A DNA stretch of 64,000 nt from UBA7803 sp040219135 (GTDB taxonomy: Bacteria; Pseudomonadota; Gammaproteobacteria; Pseudomonadales; Azotimanducaceae): NCBI GenBank assembly GCA_040219135.1, contig JAVJTA010000003.1, positions 372,001 through 436,000 on the forward strand. Direction: 5' to 3'. The notes under the pieces were generated by a model. The model worked only from the letters and a program-made list of their open reading frames with translations, had not been told where the DNA came from and searched no databases. Positions 1 to 9,242 of this stretch are shown in pieces; the stretch's first letter is position 1; every line of letters starts with the position of its first letter. A program made the translations under genes and the position numbers.

Positions 1-750
1 TGGCAGGCGCACGCGTTTTCCGACCAGGCTCCGATAGCGTTCGTCGTCGGGATGCACCGCGACGGCGCTGTCGCCGAGCATGGTCTCCGGGCGGGTGGTG
101 GCCACCACCAGATAGTCCTTGCCGTCTTTGGTTGTGGCGCCGCCTAGCAGCGGGTAGCGGAAGTGCCAGAGCTTCCCCTGCTCCTCGCTCGACTCCACCT
201 CCAGGTCGGAGATGGCGGTCTTCAGCTGCGGATCCCAGTTCACCAGGCGCTGGCCGCGATAGATGAGTCCGTCCTCGAACAGCCGCACGAAGACCTCGAG
301 AACGGCCTCCGCGTAGCCGTCGTCCATGGTGAAGCGCTCGCGGCTCCAGTCCAGCGACGAACCCATGCGCCGCAGCTGGCGCGAGATGTTGCTGCCGGAC
401 GCTTCCTTCCACTGCCACACCCGCTCGACGAAGGCGTCGCGGCCGACCTCGGCGCGCGTTCTGCCCTCGGCGTTGAGCTGCCGTTCCACCAGCATCTGGG
501 TGGAGATGCCGGCGTGGTCGGTGCCCATCTGCCACAGCGTCCGGTCGCCCTTCATCCGATGATAGCGGATCAGCGCATCCATCAGCGTGTGCTGGAATGC
601 GTGGCCCATGTGCAGGCTGCCGGTGACGTTGGGCGGAGGAATGACGATACAGTAGGCCGGACCGTTTCCGGACGGTGCGAAGTAGCTGGCGTTCTCCCAC
701 TCGTCGTACAGCGTCTGCTCGATGCGGTGGGGATCGAAACTATTCTCCAT
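1..750 (-). CDS. valS: Valyl-tRNA synthetase, N-terminal 250 residues (cut by window edge)
   Basis: Class I aminoacyl-tRNA synthetase that charges tRNA-Val in the cytoplasm. The visible part begins MENSFDPHRIEQ and carries the PPPNVTG segment (residues 38-44) followed by the HIGH-type signature HMGH (47-50), then the start of the editing (CP1) domain with the TTRPETMLGD motif. The KMSKS loop and anticodon-binding domain lie beyond the window. The ATG at 750 overlaps the stop of the upstream small gene by 11 nt, so translation is probably coupled. The holC-to-valS order is typical of Gammaproteobacteria. Identification is secure; only the 3' end is missing. Confidence 0.95.
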   Translation of the reverse strand, partial: MENSFDPHRIEQTLYDEWENASYFAPSGNGPAYCIVIPPPNVTGSLHMGHAFQHTLMDALIRYHRMKGDRTLWQMGTDHAGISTQMLVERQLNAEGRTRAEVGRDAFVERVWQWKEASGSNISRQLRRMGSSLDWSRERFTMDDGYAEAVLEVFVRLFEDGLIYRGQRLVNWDPQLKTAISDLEVESSEEQGKLWHFRYPLLGGATTKDGKDYLVVATTRPETMLGDSAVAVHPDDERYRSLVGKRVRLP

Positions 751-1306
751 CCGGATCCTCGTCGTTGCCGAACTGCTCATCGATGGTAATGTGGATCTGC
801 TCGCTCAGGCCCTTGAGCAGCGCCTGGCGCAGTTCCTCGGCGCGGCTCTGGACGACCTCCCGCAGCCAGTTCTGCACCGTTTCGTCGATGCGCACCTTGA
901 GTGCCGCGTTCAGTTCGTCGGTGTGTTCCGGCGTCCACTCGGTCTGGTGCTGTTCGATGGCCTCGCGGGCCTGATCGAGCAGCGCGCGCGCCGACTCGCG
1001 CCACTCGTCCGACAGCAGCGCCTTGAAGATTTCGTCGTTGAGTCCCGACGCGCCGGGCGCCTCCTGGAAGTCGCCCTCGCCTGCGAGAAAGGTCTCGTTG
1101 ACGCTGACCCCGCCGTGCACCACGTCCTCGAGCAGCGGCACGTCTTCGTCGCCCTCTCGCGCGGGCGCCGGGGCGTCGTCGCTGTCCTTCACTTCGCGCT
1201 GCTCCGGGGGCAATCCATCGGGCTCCTCCAGCAGCGAGCGGATCGACTCCAGGTCGCCGAGCAGGCCGCTGGCATTGCGTCCGGGCTGGCGCTTGCCGTT
1301 GCTCAC
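740..1306 (-). CDS. Acidic protein of unknown function between holC and valS
   Basis: This 188-residue, strongly acidic, soluble protein has no signal peptide or membrane segment. The first about 95 residues look disordered and rich in Glu, Asp and Pro. The rest is predicted helical, with heptad-like spacing and a Glu/Asp-rich tail. Small acidic proteins occupy this slot between holC and valS in many gammaproteobacteria, but I do not know a demonstrated role. The GTG start overlaps the holC stop as GTGA, and the 3' end overlaps the valS start by 11 nt, so it sits in a translationally coupled pepA-holC-x-valS unit. A role near the DNA polymerase III chi subunit would be guesswork. Confidence 0.75.
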   Translation of the reverse strand: MSNGKRQPGRNASGLLGDLESIRSLLEEPDGLPPEQREVKDSDDAPAPAREGDEDVPLLEDVVHGGVSVNETFLAGEGDFQEAPGASGLNDEIFKALLSDEWRESARALLDQAREAIEQHQTEWTPEHTDELNAALKVRIDETVQNWLREVVQSRAEELRQALLKGLSEQIHITIDEQFGNDEDPDGE

Positions 1307-1740
1307 GCCGCTTCCCAGTCGTCCAGATGGTGGTCGAACAGGGGATAGCCGCGATCCCGATAGAACTTGTAGCGATCGCGGCCGGCTTCCCGGTTGGCGT
1401 CCACGACGATCTCGGCGACCCGATCGAAGCGGCCGAAGAAGGTGGGTATGTGATCCGACAGATTCACCAGAACGCCCTCCGGCTGCGCCGGGTCCTGCCA
1501 GCCGACGACCACGGGATCGCGGCCGGGCGCCTCGATCCGATCCTGGCGGATGTGCGGCACGAAGCGATGCTCCGGATAGTTCCAGAGCATGTCGTCCAGG
1601 TCGGCGGCGGCCGGCTCGTCGGTGACGTGGAGGTGTACCCGGTTGCCGCCACCCATGGCTTTCACCACCAGCCGGCAGGCGAAGCGGCAGGCGGCGTTGA
1701 AATCGACGTCCTCGAGGATGTAGAAGTCGACCCGGGTCAC
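1303..1740 (-). CDS. holC: DNA polymerase III chi subunit
   Basis: HolC links the clamp-loader (through psi) to single-stranded DNA-binding protein in the replisome. The 145-residue product starts VTRVDFYILEDVD and contains the family features: conserved Cys in NAACRFACRL, the NYPEHRFVPH region and the VLVNLSDHIPTFF segment near two thirds of its length. Length matches the usual 140-150 residues. The GTG start at 1740 overlaps the pepA stop (GTGA), and the stop overlaps the next start in the same manner, so it is coupled on both sides. The order pepA-holC-valS is classical for gammaproteobacteria and supports the call. Confidence 0.9.
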   Translation of the reverse strand: MTRVDFYILEDVDFNAACRFACRLVVKAMGGGNRVHLHVTDEPAAADLDDMLWNYPEHRFVPHIRQDRIEAPGRDPVVVGWQDPAQPEGVLVNLSDHIPTFFGRFDRVAEIVVDANREAGRDRYKFYRDRGYPLFDHHLDDWEAA

Positions 1741-3200
1741 TCGGTCTCCTGAATCAGATAGCGGAACAGCATGCCCACCGGCCGGCCGGTGGCGCCCTTG
1801 GCGGCGCCGCCCTGGAAGCCGCTGCCGGCGATGTCCATGTGCGCCCACGGATACTTCTTCGTGAATCGCGCCAGGAAGCAGGCCGCGGTGATCGACCCGG
1901 CGCCGGGACTGCCGATGTTGGGAATGTCCGCGAAATTCGACTTCAGCATGTCCTGGTAGTCGTCCCACAGCGGCATGCGCCAGGCGCGGTCACCGCTCCA
2001 CGCGCCGGCGTCGAGCAGCCTGTTGGCCAGATCATCGTCCTTGCTGAACAAGCCCGAGGCATGGGAACCGAGCGCGACGATTATGGCGCCGGTGAGGGTC
2101 GCCACGTCCACCACCGCCTTCGGCTTGTAGCGTTCCACGTAGGTCAGGGCATCACACAGCACCAGGCGCCCCTCGGCATCGGTGTTGAGAATCTCCACGG
2201 TCTGACCGGACATGGTGCGGACGATGTCACCCGGGCGGCTGGCTTTGCCGCTCGGCATGTTTTCCGCCGCCGCGACCACGCAGATGACGTTGAGTCTGAG
2301 CTTCGCCTCGGCCGCGGCACGGATGGTGCCGAGGACGCTCGCGGCGCCGCACATGTCGAACTTCATCTCGTCCATGTTGGCGCCGGGTTTGAGGCTGATC
2401 CCGCCAGTGTCGAAGGTGATGCCTTTACCGACCAGCACGACCGGCGCGTCGCCGGTGCGGCCGCCCCGGTACTCGACGATGATCATCTTGCCGGGCGTGT
2501 CGCTGCCCTGTGTCACCGACATGAATGCGCCCATGCCGAGTTCGGTCATGCGTCGCTCGTCCAGCGCCGACACCTTGACCTTGTCGAGGCGCGCCAGCTT
2601 GCGCGCTTCGCGCAGCAGGTAGTTCGGATTGCAGACGTTGGGCGGCTGGTTGCCGAGATCGCGGGCAAAGTCGAGCCCCGACTGCAGGGCGCCAGCCTCG
2701 CGGACCGCGCGCTGGACGGTGGCGCGGGAGCGGGCGTCCGCCAGCATCTGCACCGTGCGCACGCTGAGGGCCATGGTCTCCTTGTCGCCGGTCTTGTGCT
2801 CGCTGAACTGGTACAGCGCGTTGGCCAGAGCCGACAGACCCATGCTCGCCCGCCAGTAGAGGTCCCGGTCGCTGACCTGGGTCCCGGTGAGTGCCCAGAG
2901 CGCGGAACTCACTTTCAGCGGCCGCAGCGCCCGGGCCGCGGCTTCGACGATTTTCCGGTAGTCGGCGGGGCTGACTTCCTGGTCGGCACCCCCGGCGACG
3001 AGCAGACGCTTCACGCTGGCGTCTTTCGGCAGGGCCACCAGCAGAGTCTTGCCGGCCTTGTCTGCGAAATCCCCGGTAGCGGTGTCGAACAGAGCGGTCT
3101 GGCGCTGCTGCGCGGCGACTCTGCGAGCCTGGGCCAGGCTGGTGATCAGGCACGGCGTCGTCTGGTCGGTCAGAGAACCGGTCTTGGTCGAGTATTTCAT
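1737..3200 (-). CDS. pepA: Leucyl aminopeptidase (M17 family)
   Basis: Cytosolic dinuclear-metal exopeptidase that removes N-terminal residues; in E. coli PepA also binds DNA in Xer recombination and carAB regulation. The 487-residue protein has a variable N-terminal domain and the M17 catalytic core. Metal and catalytic residues are visible as K259 and D264 (VGKGITFDTGG), K271, D282 (MKFDMCG), and D341, E343 and R345 in the signature NTDAEGRL. All are present, so the enzyme should be active. The ATG at 3200 is the first gene of the run pepA-holC-acidic protein-valS, which is joined by overlapping start and stop codons. Confidence 0.95.
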   Translation of the reverse strand: MKYSTKTGSLTDQTTPCLITSLAQARRVAAQQRQTALFDTATGDFADKAGKTLLVALPKDASVKRLLVAGGADQEVSPADYRKIVEAAARALRPLKVSSALWALTGTQVSDRDLYWRASMGLSALANALYQFSEHKTGDKETMALSVRTVQMLADARSRATVQRAVREAGALQSGLDFARDLGNQPPNVCNPNYLLREARKLARLDKVKVSALDERRMTELGMGAFMSVTQGSDTPGKMIIVEYRGGRTGDAPVVLVGKGITFDTGGISLKPGANMDEMKFDMCGAASVLGTIRAAAEAKLRLNVICVVAAAENMPSGKASRPGDIVRTMSGQTVEILNTDAEGRLVLCDALTYVERYKPKAVVDVATLTGAIIVALGSHASGLFSKDDDLANRLLDAGAWSGDRAWRMPLWDDYQDMLKSNFADIPNIGSPGAGSITAACFLARFTKKYPWAHMDIAGSGFQGGAAKGATGRPVGMLFRYLIQETE

Positions 3201-3261
3201 AGAGTCCAGTCGTGTCGGGTTCGACGCGATTCTAGTTTAAACGGGTATCTGCCGCAGCCTG

Positions 3262-3708
3262 CTATCGGGCGGCCTTGGGGACGCGCAGAACGCGGCTGCC
3301 GGACAGCAGGTCGGACCAGCTGCGGTTGTCTCGATCGATCAGGATCCACAGATAGCCGAGACCGAGGCAGGCGAAGGATGCCAGGGCACCGCAGAACCGC
3401 AGGGTCGCCTGGGTCAGGGTGAACGGTGAGCCGTCGGCGCTGCAGACTTCCAGACCCCAGGCGAGCATGCCGAGCGTCTGACCGCGGCTGACCCAGAAGT
3501 AGGCGAAGAATCCGAACATCTCGAGGAACAGCACGCTGCGCACCGCGGCGCCGTAAACAAAGTCGTTGCTCACGGCCACCATGGGAAACAGCGTGAACAT
3601 CCACAACGCGATGATGAGCATGGTGTCGTAGACCATCGCCGCGAGGCGGCGCAGCAGTCCGGCGGGCACCCCACGCCGCGCCGCGGGCTGCGCATCGTCC
3701 GGGCTCAC
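3262..3708 (-). CDS. RDD-family membrane protein
   Basis: This 148-residue inner-membrane protein has about three hydrophobic segments (near residues 24-46, 70-90 and 105-125). The RDD-type signature is present in modified form: an Arg in the first helix region (LLRRLAAMVYD), then GQTLGMLAWGLEV and the aromatic YLWILIDRDNRSW loop. RDD proteins are poorly understood; some are linked to transport or sit beside lptG. It lies 7 nt downstream of the thiolase-like gene and 61 nt upstream of pepA, all on the minus strand, so co-transcription is likely. Function is not predictable. Confidence 0.8.
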   Translation of the reverse strand: MSPDDAQPAARRGVPAGLLRRLAAMVYDTMLIIALWMFTLFPMVAVSNDFVYGAAVRSVLFLEMFGFFAYFWVSRGQTLGMLAWGLEVCSADGSPFTLTQATLRFCGALASFACLGLGYLWILIDRDNRSWSDLLSGSRVLRVPKAAR

Positions 3709-3715
3709 GGTCGCT

Positions 3716-5173
3716 TCAGAACCGGGCGCGATGATCGGCCACCTTGACCGGCCGGCCGCAGAATTCCTCGCGGGTCATGGCGTCGAGCACCTCGCGGTCC
3801 TCGCAGTTGGCCCAGGCCCGGCGGTCGTCCGGCAGGCGGCAGACCACGTGGCCGATGTTCGGACAATCCGCGCCGTACATCACGGTATAGCTCTCCACCG
3901 TGGCGTCGCCCCGGAAGTCGAGTGCGACCTCGCGCCGCGGGGTCGCATCCACTTCGGACTGCACGTCCTGGTGACGGAACGGCTGCGCGGGCGGGCTGGC
4001 GGAGTACACGCCGAAGGCGTGCTTGGTCAGATAGCCGCCGTTCGCGGTGATCAGGCACTTTTCGTCGCGCCGCTCGCGCAGCAGCTCCACGGCCCGCGCC
4101 ACCGAATGCATGACGTAGTTGTTCAGCGGTCCGCCGGCGAAGGTCAGGCCTCCGGTGATGGTGAGCGGTCGCGTGACGTCGAGGCCGATCTCCGCCGCGG
4201 CCACCTGCACGGCCACCGGGAAACAGCTGTAGACGTCCACCAGGTCCAGGTCCTGCGGCGTCAGTCCGGCGAGTTCGAGGACCCGCCGCCCGGCGATGCG
4301 GATGGCGGGCGAGGTGTAGAGATTGTCACGATTGGAAACGTGGTAGTGGTCGTGGGCGTCGGTACCGGCCCACGGGTAGATCCATTTTTCCTCGGCGATG
4401 CCGAGTGCCCGCGCCCGCGACTCGGAGCAGAGGATCAGCGCGGCGCCCTGGTCGACGTTGCTGTTGGAATTCATCAGCTTGGGGTAGGGGAACGACACCG
4501 GCCGGTTGCGTTCGCTGATGGTACGGATCTCTTCGGCGCTCTTCGCTTCGCGGATCCAGGCGTGCGGGTTGTCGGCGGCCACCTGACTGAACCCGGCCCA
4601 CAGCGCGGAGATCCGCTCGAGGTGCGCCTCGATGGTCTCGCCGCGATGGTGCCGCAGCGCGTTCTCGAACAGCGGGTAGATCTGGATCGGCTGGCCGATG
4701 CGCAGCATCTTTTCGGCCTGATGACGCATGTCCACTTCGTCGCCGATCAGGCGATCCGGCGTGCCGGGCAGGGCCTGCCAGTTCAGATCGACGCCGGCGC
4801 GGCGGGCCTTCGCCTGGGTATTGCCGCACTCGGCGCCGGTGAGCACGACCAGGTCGCGTGCGCCGCTCTGAATTTCCAGCGCGGTCTGATTGAGGACCGT
4901 CTGAACGAAATTGCCGCCGAACGGCGTGAGCGTGGTTTCTGCGCCCGGACTGCCGATCGCCTGGGCGACGTGAGCGGCCGGGTTCTTGTACGGCCAGATG
5001 CCGCGAATGACCCGCACCGACTGCACCTGGTCGAGCAGGCCAGGCACGCCGGTGTCCTCGGCTGCGCGCTGCACGGCGTCGATCATCAGCTCAACCGGTT
5101 CGCGGCCGCTGGCCGGGTCGTCGATGCGCTGCTCGAGCTGAGCTGCGCCGACCAGTATGGGTGTTTCGCTCAT
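3716..5173 (-). CDS. Thiolase-like protein (TLP1 type, acetyl-CoA acetyltransferase family)
   Basis: This 485-residue protein has a thiolase fold over about residues 1-400 and an extra C-terminal domain of about 80 residues, as in the thiolase-like type 1 proteins first described in mycobacteria. At the position where thiolases have the nucleophilic Cys (a CSSG-like motif), this protein reads PFGGNFVQTVLN, so the nucleophile is absent; the GGLTFAGGPLNN segment replaces the usual C-terminal GHP motif. It probably binds acyl-CoA but may not catalyse the classic Claisen exchange. It is divergent from an acyl-CoA dehydrogenase 75 nt away, which suggests a shared role in acyl-CoA metabolism. Confidence 0.85.
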   Translation of the reverse strand: MSETPILVGAAQLEQRIDDPASGREPVELMIDAVQRAAEDTGVPGLLDQVQSVRVIRGIWPYKNPAAHVAQAIGSPGAETTLTPFGGNFVQTVLNQTALEIQSGARDLVVLTGAECGNTQAKARRAGVDLNWQALPGTPDRLIGDEVDMRHQAEKMLRIGQPIQIYPLFENALRHHRGETIEAHLERISALWAGFSQVAADNPHAWIREAKSAEEIRTISERNRPVSFPYPKLMNSNSNVDQGAALILCSESRARALGIAEEKWIYPWAGTDAHDHYHVSNRDNLYTSPAIRIAGRRVLELAGLTPQDLDLVDVYSCFPVAVQVAAAEIGLDVTRPLTITGGLTFAGGPLNNYVMHSVARAVELLRERRDEKCLITANGGYLTKHAFGVYSASPPAQPFRHQDVQSEVDATPRREVALDFRGDATVESYTVMYGADCPNIGHVVCRLPDDRRAWANCEDREVLDAMTREEFCGRPVKVADHRARF

Positions 5174-5247
5174 GGCTTCCGTCCGATCGCTGCGCCGTTG
5201 CGGGAATGGGCATAATAGCGAAATTGTCCGCGCTGCTGGGGAACGAC

Positions 5248-6408
5248 ATGGACTTCGAACTCGACGAGGAGTACCGGATGCTCGGGGAGACGGTGGACCG
5301 GTTCGTCGCCACCGAGCTGATGCCGCTGGAACCGGCGGTGCTCGCCCGGGAAGCGGCCGGGGAACCGTGTGCGCTCACTGACGAGGAGCTCGAGCCGCTG
5401 AATGCCAGGTGCCGGGAGCTCGGGCTGTGGGGCCTCGATGCGCCGGAAGCCACCGGGGGTGCCAATCTGCCGGCGGTGGCTCTGGTCGGGGTCAACGAGG
5501 CCATCGGTCGTACGGTGGTACCGTTCACCTTCCCGCCGGACTCCCCCAACCTGCACATGCTGCTGGCAACGGCGTCGGGGGCACAGCGCGAACGCTATCT
5601 GGATCCCTACGCGCGCGGCGAGATGATTTCCGCCATCGCGATCTCCGAGCCCGGCGCCGGCGCCGACCCGGCCGGCATGCGCACGAAGGCGGTTCTGGAC
5701 GGCGATCAGTGGGTGCTGAACGGCCGCAAGATCTGGATCAGCCGGGTCAAGCACGCGGCGTTCACCATCGTCATGGCGGTCACGGACCCGGCAAAAGGTT
5801 CGCGCGGCGGTATCTCGGCGTTCATCGTCGACGCCGGCACGCCCGGCTTTCACGTTGCCCGGGAAATACCCATCATCGGCGGCAATCGCACCTACGAGGT
5901 GGTGTTCGAGGACTGCCGGATCCCCAAGGAGCAGCTCCTCGGCAAAGAGGGCGACGGCTTCGGCCCGATGCAGCTCCGGCTTACGGTCAGGCGGCTGCAG
6001 ATGGGCGCCTGGTGCATCGGCATGTCGGAGCGCGCGCTGGCCATGCTCATCGACCAGGCCAACCAGCGCGAGACCTTCGGCGCGCTGCTGGCGGACCGGC
6101 AGGCGGTGCAGTGGTGGGTGGCGGACGCGGCGACCCGCATTCATGCCTGCCGGCTGATGGTGCAGCACGCGGCCTGGAAGCAGGACCGCGGCGAGGACGT
6201 CCGCACCGAGGCCAGCATGATCAAAGTGTTCGCCACCGAAATGGCGACCGGGATTCTCGACAACGCCATGCAGGCCCACGGCGCGATGGGCATGACCAAG
6301 GAGCTGCCGCTGCAGCTCATGGCTCAACAGGTGCGCGCCATGCGCATCTACGAAGGCCCCTCGGAAGTCCATCGCTGGGTGATCGCGCGACGTCTGTTGC
6401 GGCAGTAG
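5248..6408 (+). CDS. Acyl-CoA dehydrogenase family protein
   Basis: FAD-dependent enzyme that oxidises acyl-CoA to trans-2-enoyl-CoA and passes electrons to ETF. The 386-residue product starts MDFELDEEYRML after a GGGG ribosome site, and an upstream in-frame ATG at 5206 is less likely. It shows the helical N-terminal domain, the beta domain with ISEPGAGAD and GRKIWISR, and the C-terminal helical domain. The end reads RIYEGPSEVHR, where the Glu of YEG is the usual catalytic base position in medium-chain-type enzymes. Substrate chain length cannot be assigned. It is divergently transcribed from the thiolase-like gene. Confidence 0.9.
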   Translation: MDFELDEEYRMLGETVDRFVATELMPLEPAVLAREAAGEPCALTDEELEPLNARCRELGLWGLDAPEATGGANLPAVALVGVNEAIGRTVVPFTFPPDSPNLHMLLATASGAQRERYLDPYARGEMISAIAISEPGAGADPAGMRTKAVLDGDQWVLNGRKIWISRVKHAAFTIVMAVTDPAKGSRGGISAFIVDAGTPGFHVAREIPIIGGNRTYEVVFEDCRIPKEQLLGKEGDGFGPMQLRLTVRRLQMGAWCIGMSERALAMLIDQANQRETFGALLADRQAVQWWVADAATRIHACRLMVQHAAWKQDRGEDVRTEASMIKVFATEMATGILDNAMQAHGAMGMTKELPLQLMAQQVRAMRIYEGPSEVHRWVIARRLLRQ

Positions 6409-6525
6409 CCGTCGTATCGAGACTTGAGTCACATGTAAGGGGTTCCCTGATGCGTGCATGGGTCACACTTTGCGCCGCGCAGATGGGAAATCCTCAACCT
6501 TCGATTCAGCGTGTCGAAGGGCTTT

Positions 6526-7722
6526 GTGCAGACTTTTTACCTGGCGCGACAACCCATCTACGACAGCGGCCTGCGCGTGGCGGGCTACGAGCTGCTGTTT
6601 CGTGATGGCGATTGCGGCCGGGCGGAGTTCGTCGACGGTGACCGGGCAACGTCGGAGGTCGTTTCCAGCGGCGTCATCGACATCGGCCTGAGCAATCTGG
6701 TCGGTGCGCATCCCGCGTTCATCAATACCAGCCGCAGATTTCTCGACGGGGACCTGCCGCTGCCCGATCATCGGCAGCAGATCGTGCTGGAGGTGCTCGA
6801 GGACGTTCGTGTCGACTCGGCTCTGATCGCGCGACTCGAGGCGCTGTCGCAGGCCGGCTACCGGATCGCTCTGGACGATTTCGTCTATGGCCCGGACAGC
6901 GATGCGCTGCTCGCGGTGGCTGACTACGTGAAGCTCGACGTGCAGGCGCTGAGCGCGGCACAGCTTGCCGACCACGTCGCCCGGGTCCGGGCGCACTCGT
7001 CGCGGCTGATCGCAGAGAAAGTGGAGACCTACGACATGCTGGCGGCCTGCCGGGAGCTCGGTTTCGACCTGTACCAGGGCTTCTTCTTCTGCAGACCACG
7101 GGTCATCTCAGGGACGCGGCCTGAGACCAATCGCCTGGCCGTGCTGCAGCTGATCACCCGGCTGCAGGATCCGGAGGCCGGCATCGAAGAGCTCGAGCGC
7201 CTGGTGAGCTGCGATCCGGCGCTGTGCTACCGATTGCTCAAGTACATCAACTCGGCCTACTGCGGGGTGCGTGCCGAAGTCACTTCGATCCGCCAGGCGC
7301 TGATCATGGTAGGAACCAGCAGGCTGCGTGGCTGGGCGACCCTGCTGCTGATGTCGCGGCTGTCGGACGGCAAACCCAGCGAGCTGATCACCACCGCACT
7401 GATCCGTGCGCGGTTCTGCGAGCTGCTCGGCGGTGACGATGGCGCCCACGACGCCAACCAGTACTTCACCGTGGGGCTGTTGTCGGTGCTCGATGCGCTG
7501 CTGGATGTGCCCATGAGTGCGGTGGTCGATGAGTTGCCGCTCGACGCCGAGGTCTGTCGGGCGCTCAGCGGTCACGCCGGTCCGCTCGGAAAGACGCTCG
7601 CCCGGGTGATCGATTACGAACGGGGGCCCGGCGGCATGCGGCAGATCGGCGTCGGCGCCGGCGACGTCTACGTGCAGGCCCTGGGCTGGGCGACCGAGAC
7701 CCAGCACGCACTGGTGGCCTGA
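6526..7722 (+). CDS. EAL and HDOD domain signalling protein (YuxH type)
   Basis: About 398 residues: an N-terminal EAL-like domain (start TFYLARQPIYD) and a C-terminal HDOD domain (from about residue 180, with SCDPALCYRLLKYINSA). The EAL motif is modified to ELL (GYELLFRD), and DDFVYG replaces DDFGTG. The Asn of INTS, the Glu of LEVLED, the Lys of VKLD and the AEKVET glutamates are all present, so cyclic-di-GMP binding is possible but phosphodiesterase activity is uncertain. The start is unclear: a GTG at 6526 with GAAGGG upstream fits the family, while GTG codons at 6454 and 6511 would give longer forms. It stands alone between two unrelated genes. Confidence 0.85.
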   Translation: MQTFYLARQPIYDSGLRVAGYELLFRDGDCGRAEFVDGDRATSEVVSSGVIDIGLSNLVGAHPAFINTSRRFLDGDLPLPDHRQQIVLEVLEDVRVDSALIARLEALSQAGYRIALDDFVYGPDSDALLAVADYVKLDVQALSAAQLADHVARVRAHSSRLIAEKVETYDMLAACRELGFDLYQGFFFCRPRVISGTRPETNRLAVLQLITRLQDPEAGIEELERLVSCDPALCYRLLKYINSAYCGVRAEVTSIRQALIMVGTSRLRGWATLLLMSRLSDGKPSELITTALIRARFCELLGGDDGAHDANQYFTVGLLSVLDALLDVPMSAVVDELPLDAEVCRALSGHAGPLGKTLARVIDYERGPGGMRQIGVGAGDVYVQALGWATETQHALVA

Positions 7723-7733
7723 GTCGACGGGAT

Positions 7734-9158
7734 TTACAGGGTCAGACCGATCGCCAGATAGCCCAGCAGCGCCAGTGCGCCGGCCAGCAGCGCGTAGGGC
7801 AGCTGGGTACGGACGTGGTCGATGTGATCCGTGGCCGCAGCCATGGAGGCAACCACAGTGGTGTCGCTGATCGGCGAGGCGTGGTCGCCGAACACCGCTC
7901 CGGACAGCACCGCGCCGAGCAGCACGGCGGGTTCGGCCCCCAGCGTGAGGGCGATGGGGATCGCCACGGGGATCATGATGGCGAAGGTGCCCCAGCTCGA
8001 GCCGATGGCGAAGGCGGTGAATCCGGAGACCAGAAACACCAGGGCCGGGAGCAGGGCCAGGGGTACGTTGTCGCTGACCACGCGGGACAGGAACACCCCC
8101 GTGCCGAGGGTGTCGGTGACGTCTCCGAGGGCCAGCGCCAGCAGCAGGATCAGCGCCACCGGCAGCAGCCCGCCGGCCCCTTTCAGCGACACGTCCATCA
8201 GCTCCGCCAGGCGCCGGCGCTGGCCGCCCAGCGCCATCGCCCAGGCCGTTGCCAGTCCCGCCAGCACGGCCCACAGCACCGACGTCGAACCGGATCCCGC
8301 GGCGAGATCGCCGTCGCCGGTCACGTACAGTCCAACGGGAACCATGGCCACCAGCACGGCGATGGGTACGAGCATGAAGCCTGGTCCCGAGGTCGCAGCC
8401 GCGTCGCTGCCGAGCAGTGACGGGTCCATCATCGGTGCCGCGTCGGGCCACAGCAGGCGACCCTCCCGGGTGCGCGCTTCGGCCCTGGCCATGGCGCCGA
8501 AGTTCCAGCCGCCGGCGATCACCGCGGCCGCGAGGGCGACTGCCAGGATGGAATAGAAGTTGAGCGGAATCGCGCGGACGAAGGTGTTCAACGGGTCGCT
8601 GAGTCCGGTGCCGGAGAGCAGGCCGAGATTGAATGCGCCCCAGGCATTCAGCGGGATGAGAATGCACACCGGCGCCGACGTCGAGTCGATGATGTAGGCG
8701 AGCCGCTCGCGGGAGATGCGCAGACGGTCGAACAGCGGCCGCGACACCGCGCCGGCCACCAGCAGGGTCAGGTTCGACTCGATGAAGATCACGATGCCGG
8801 TCAGCCAGGCCAGCCATTCGGCGCGGCGCGGCGAGGTCACCCAGGCCCGGCGTTCCAGCCAGCCGACGAAGCCGCGCACGCCGCCGGTGCGCTCGATCGT
8901 GGCGATCATCGCGCCGATCACCAGGGTGAATCCGATCACCCGGGCGTCACCGGCGTTCCCGAGCACGCCGACGATGCCGTCCACGCCGTCCGCCAGCGCG
9001 GTCAGCGGATTGCCGGACCCGAGCAGCCACCAGCCGAGCCAGATGCCGGCCAGCAGCGACAGGAGGACCTGGCGGCTGACGATGGCGAGCGCGATGGCGA
9101 TCAGCGGTGGCAGCACCGAACTCCAACCGGGTTCCACGGAAACCAGAGTCGACGTCAT
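7734..9158 (-). CDS. NhaC-family Na+/H+ antiporter or related dicarboxylate-type transporter
   Basis: A 474-residue polytopic inner-membrane protein with about 11-12 hydrophobic segments, starting MTSTLVSVEPGW. Family features include the N-terminal SVLPPLIAIALAI helix, the GFTLVIGAMIATIERTGG loop, and the paired hairpin segments IDSTSAPVCILIPLNAW and AFAIGSSWGTFAIMIPVA, followed by GDHASPISDTT. These match the NhaC/ArsB-like ion transporter fold that exchanges Na+ for H+. A specific substrate cannot be read from sequence. It converges with the EAL/HDOD gene, 11 nt between stops, and is divergent from the LRR lipoprotein gene. Confidence 0.85.
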   Translation of the reverse strand: MTSTLVSVEPGWSSVLPPLIAIALAIVSRQVLLSLLAGIWLGWWLLGSGNPLTALADGVDGIVGVLGNAGDARVIGFTLVIGAMIATIERTGGVRGFVGWLERRAWVTSPRRAEWLAWLTGIVIFIESNLTLLVAGAVSRPLFDRLRISRERLAYIIDSTSAPVCILIPLNAWGAFNLGLLSGTGLSDPLNTFVRAIPLNFYSILAVALAAAVIAGGWNFGAMARAEARTREGRLLWPDAAPMMDPSLLGSDAAATSGPGFMLVPIAVLVAMVPVGLYVTGDGDLAAGSGSTSVLWAVLAGLATAWAMALGGQRRRLAELMDVSLKGAGGLLPVALILLLALALGDVTDTLGTGVFLSRVVSDNVPLALLPALVFLVSGFTAFAIGSSWGTFAIMIPVAIPIALTLGAEPAVLLGAVLSGAVFGDHASPISDTTVVASMAAATDHIDHVRTQLPYALLAGALALLGYLAIGLTL

Positions 9159-9242
9159 GCCTGCATGGTACCGTACCGGCATGCAAAAGCCGGTGGATTG
9201 AGGCAATCTGTCGGCGCCGTCCGGAAGCCATGCGGAGAAGCG

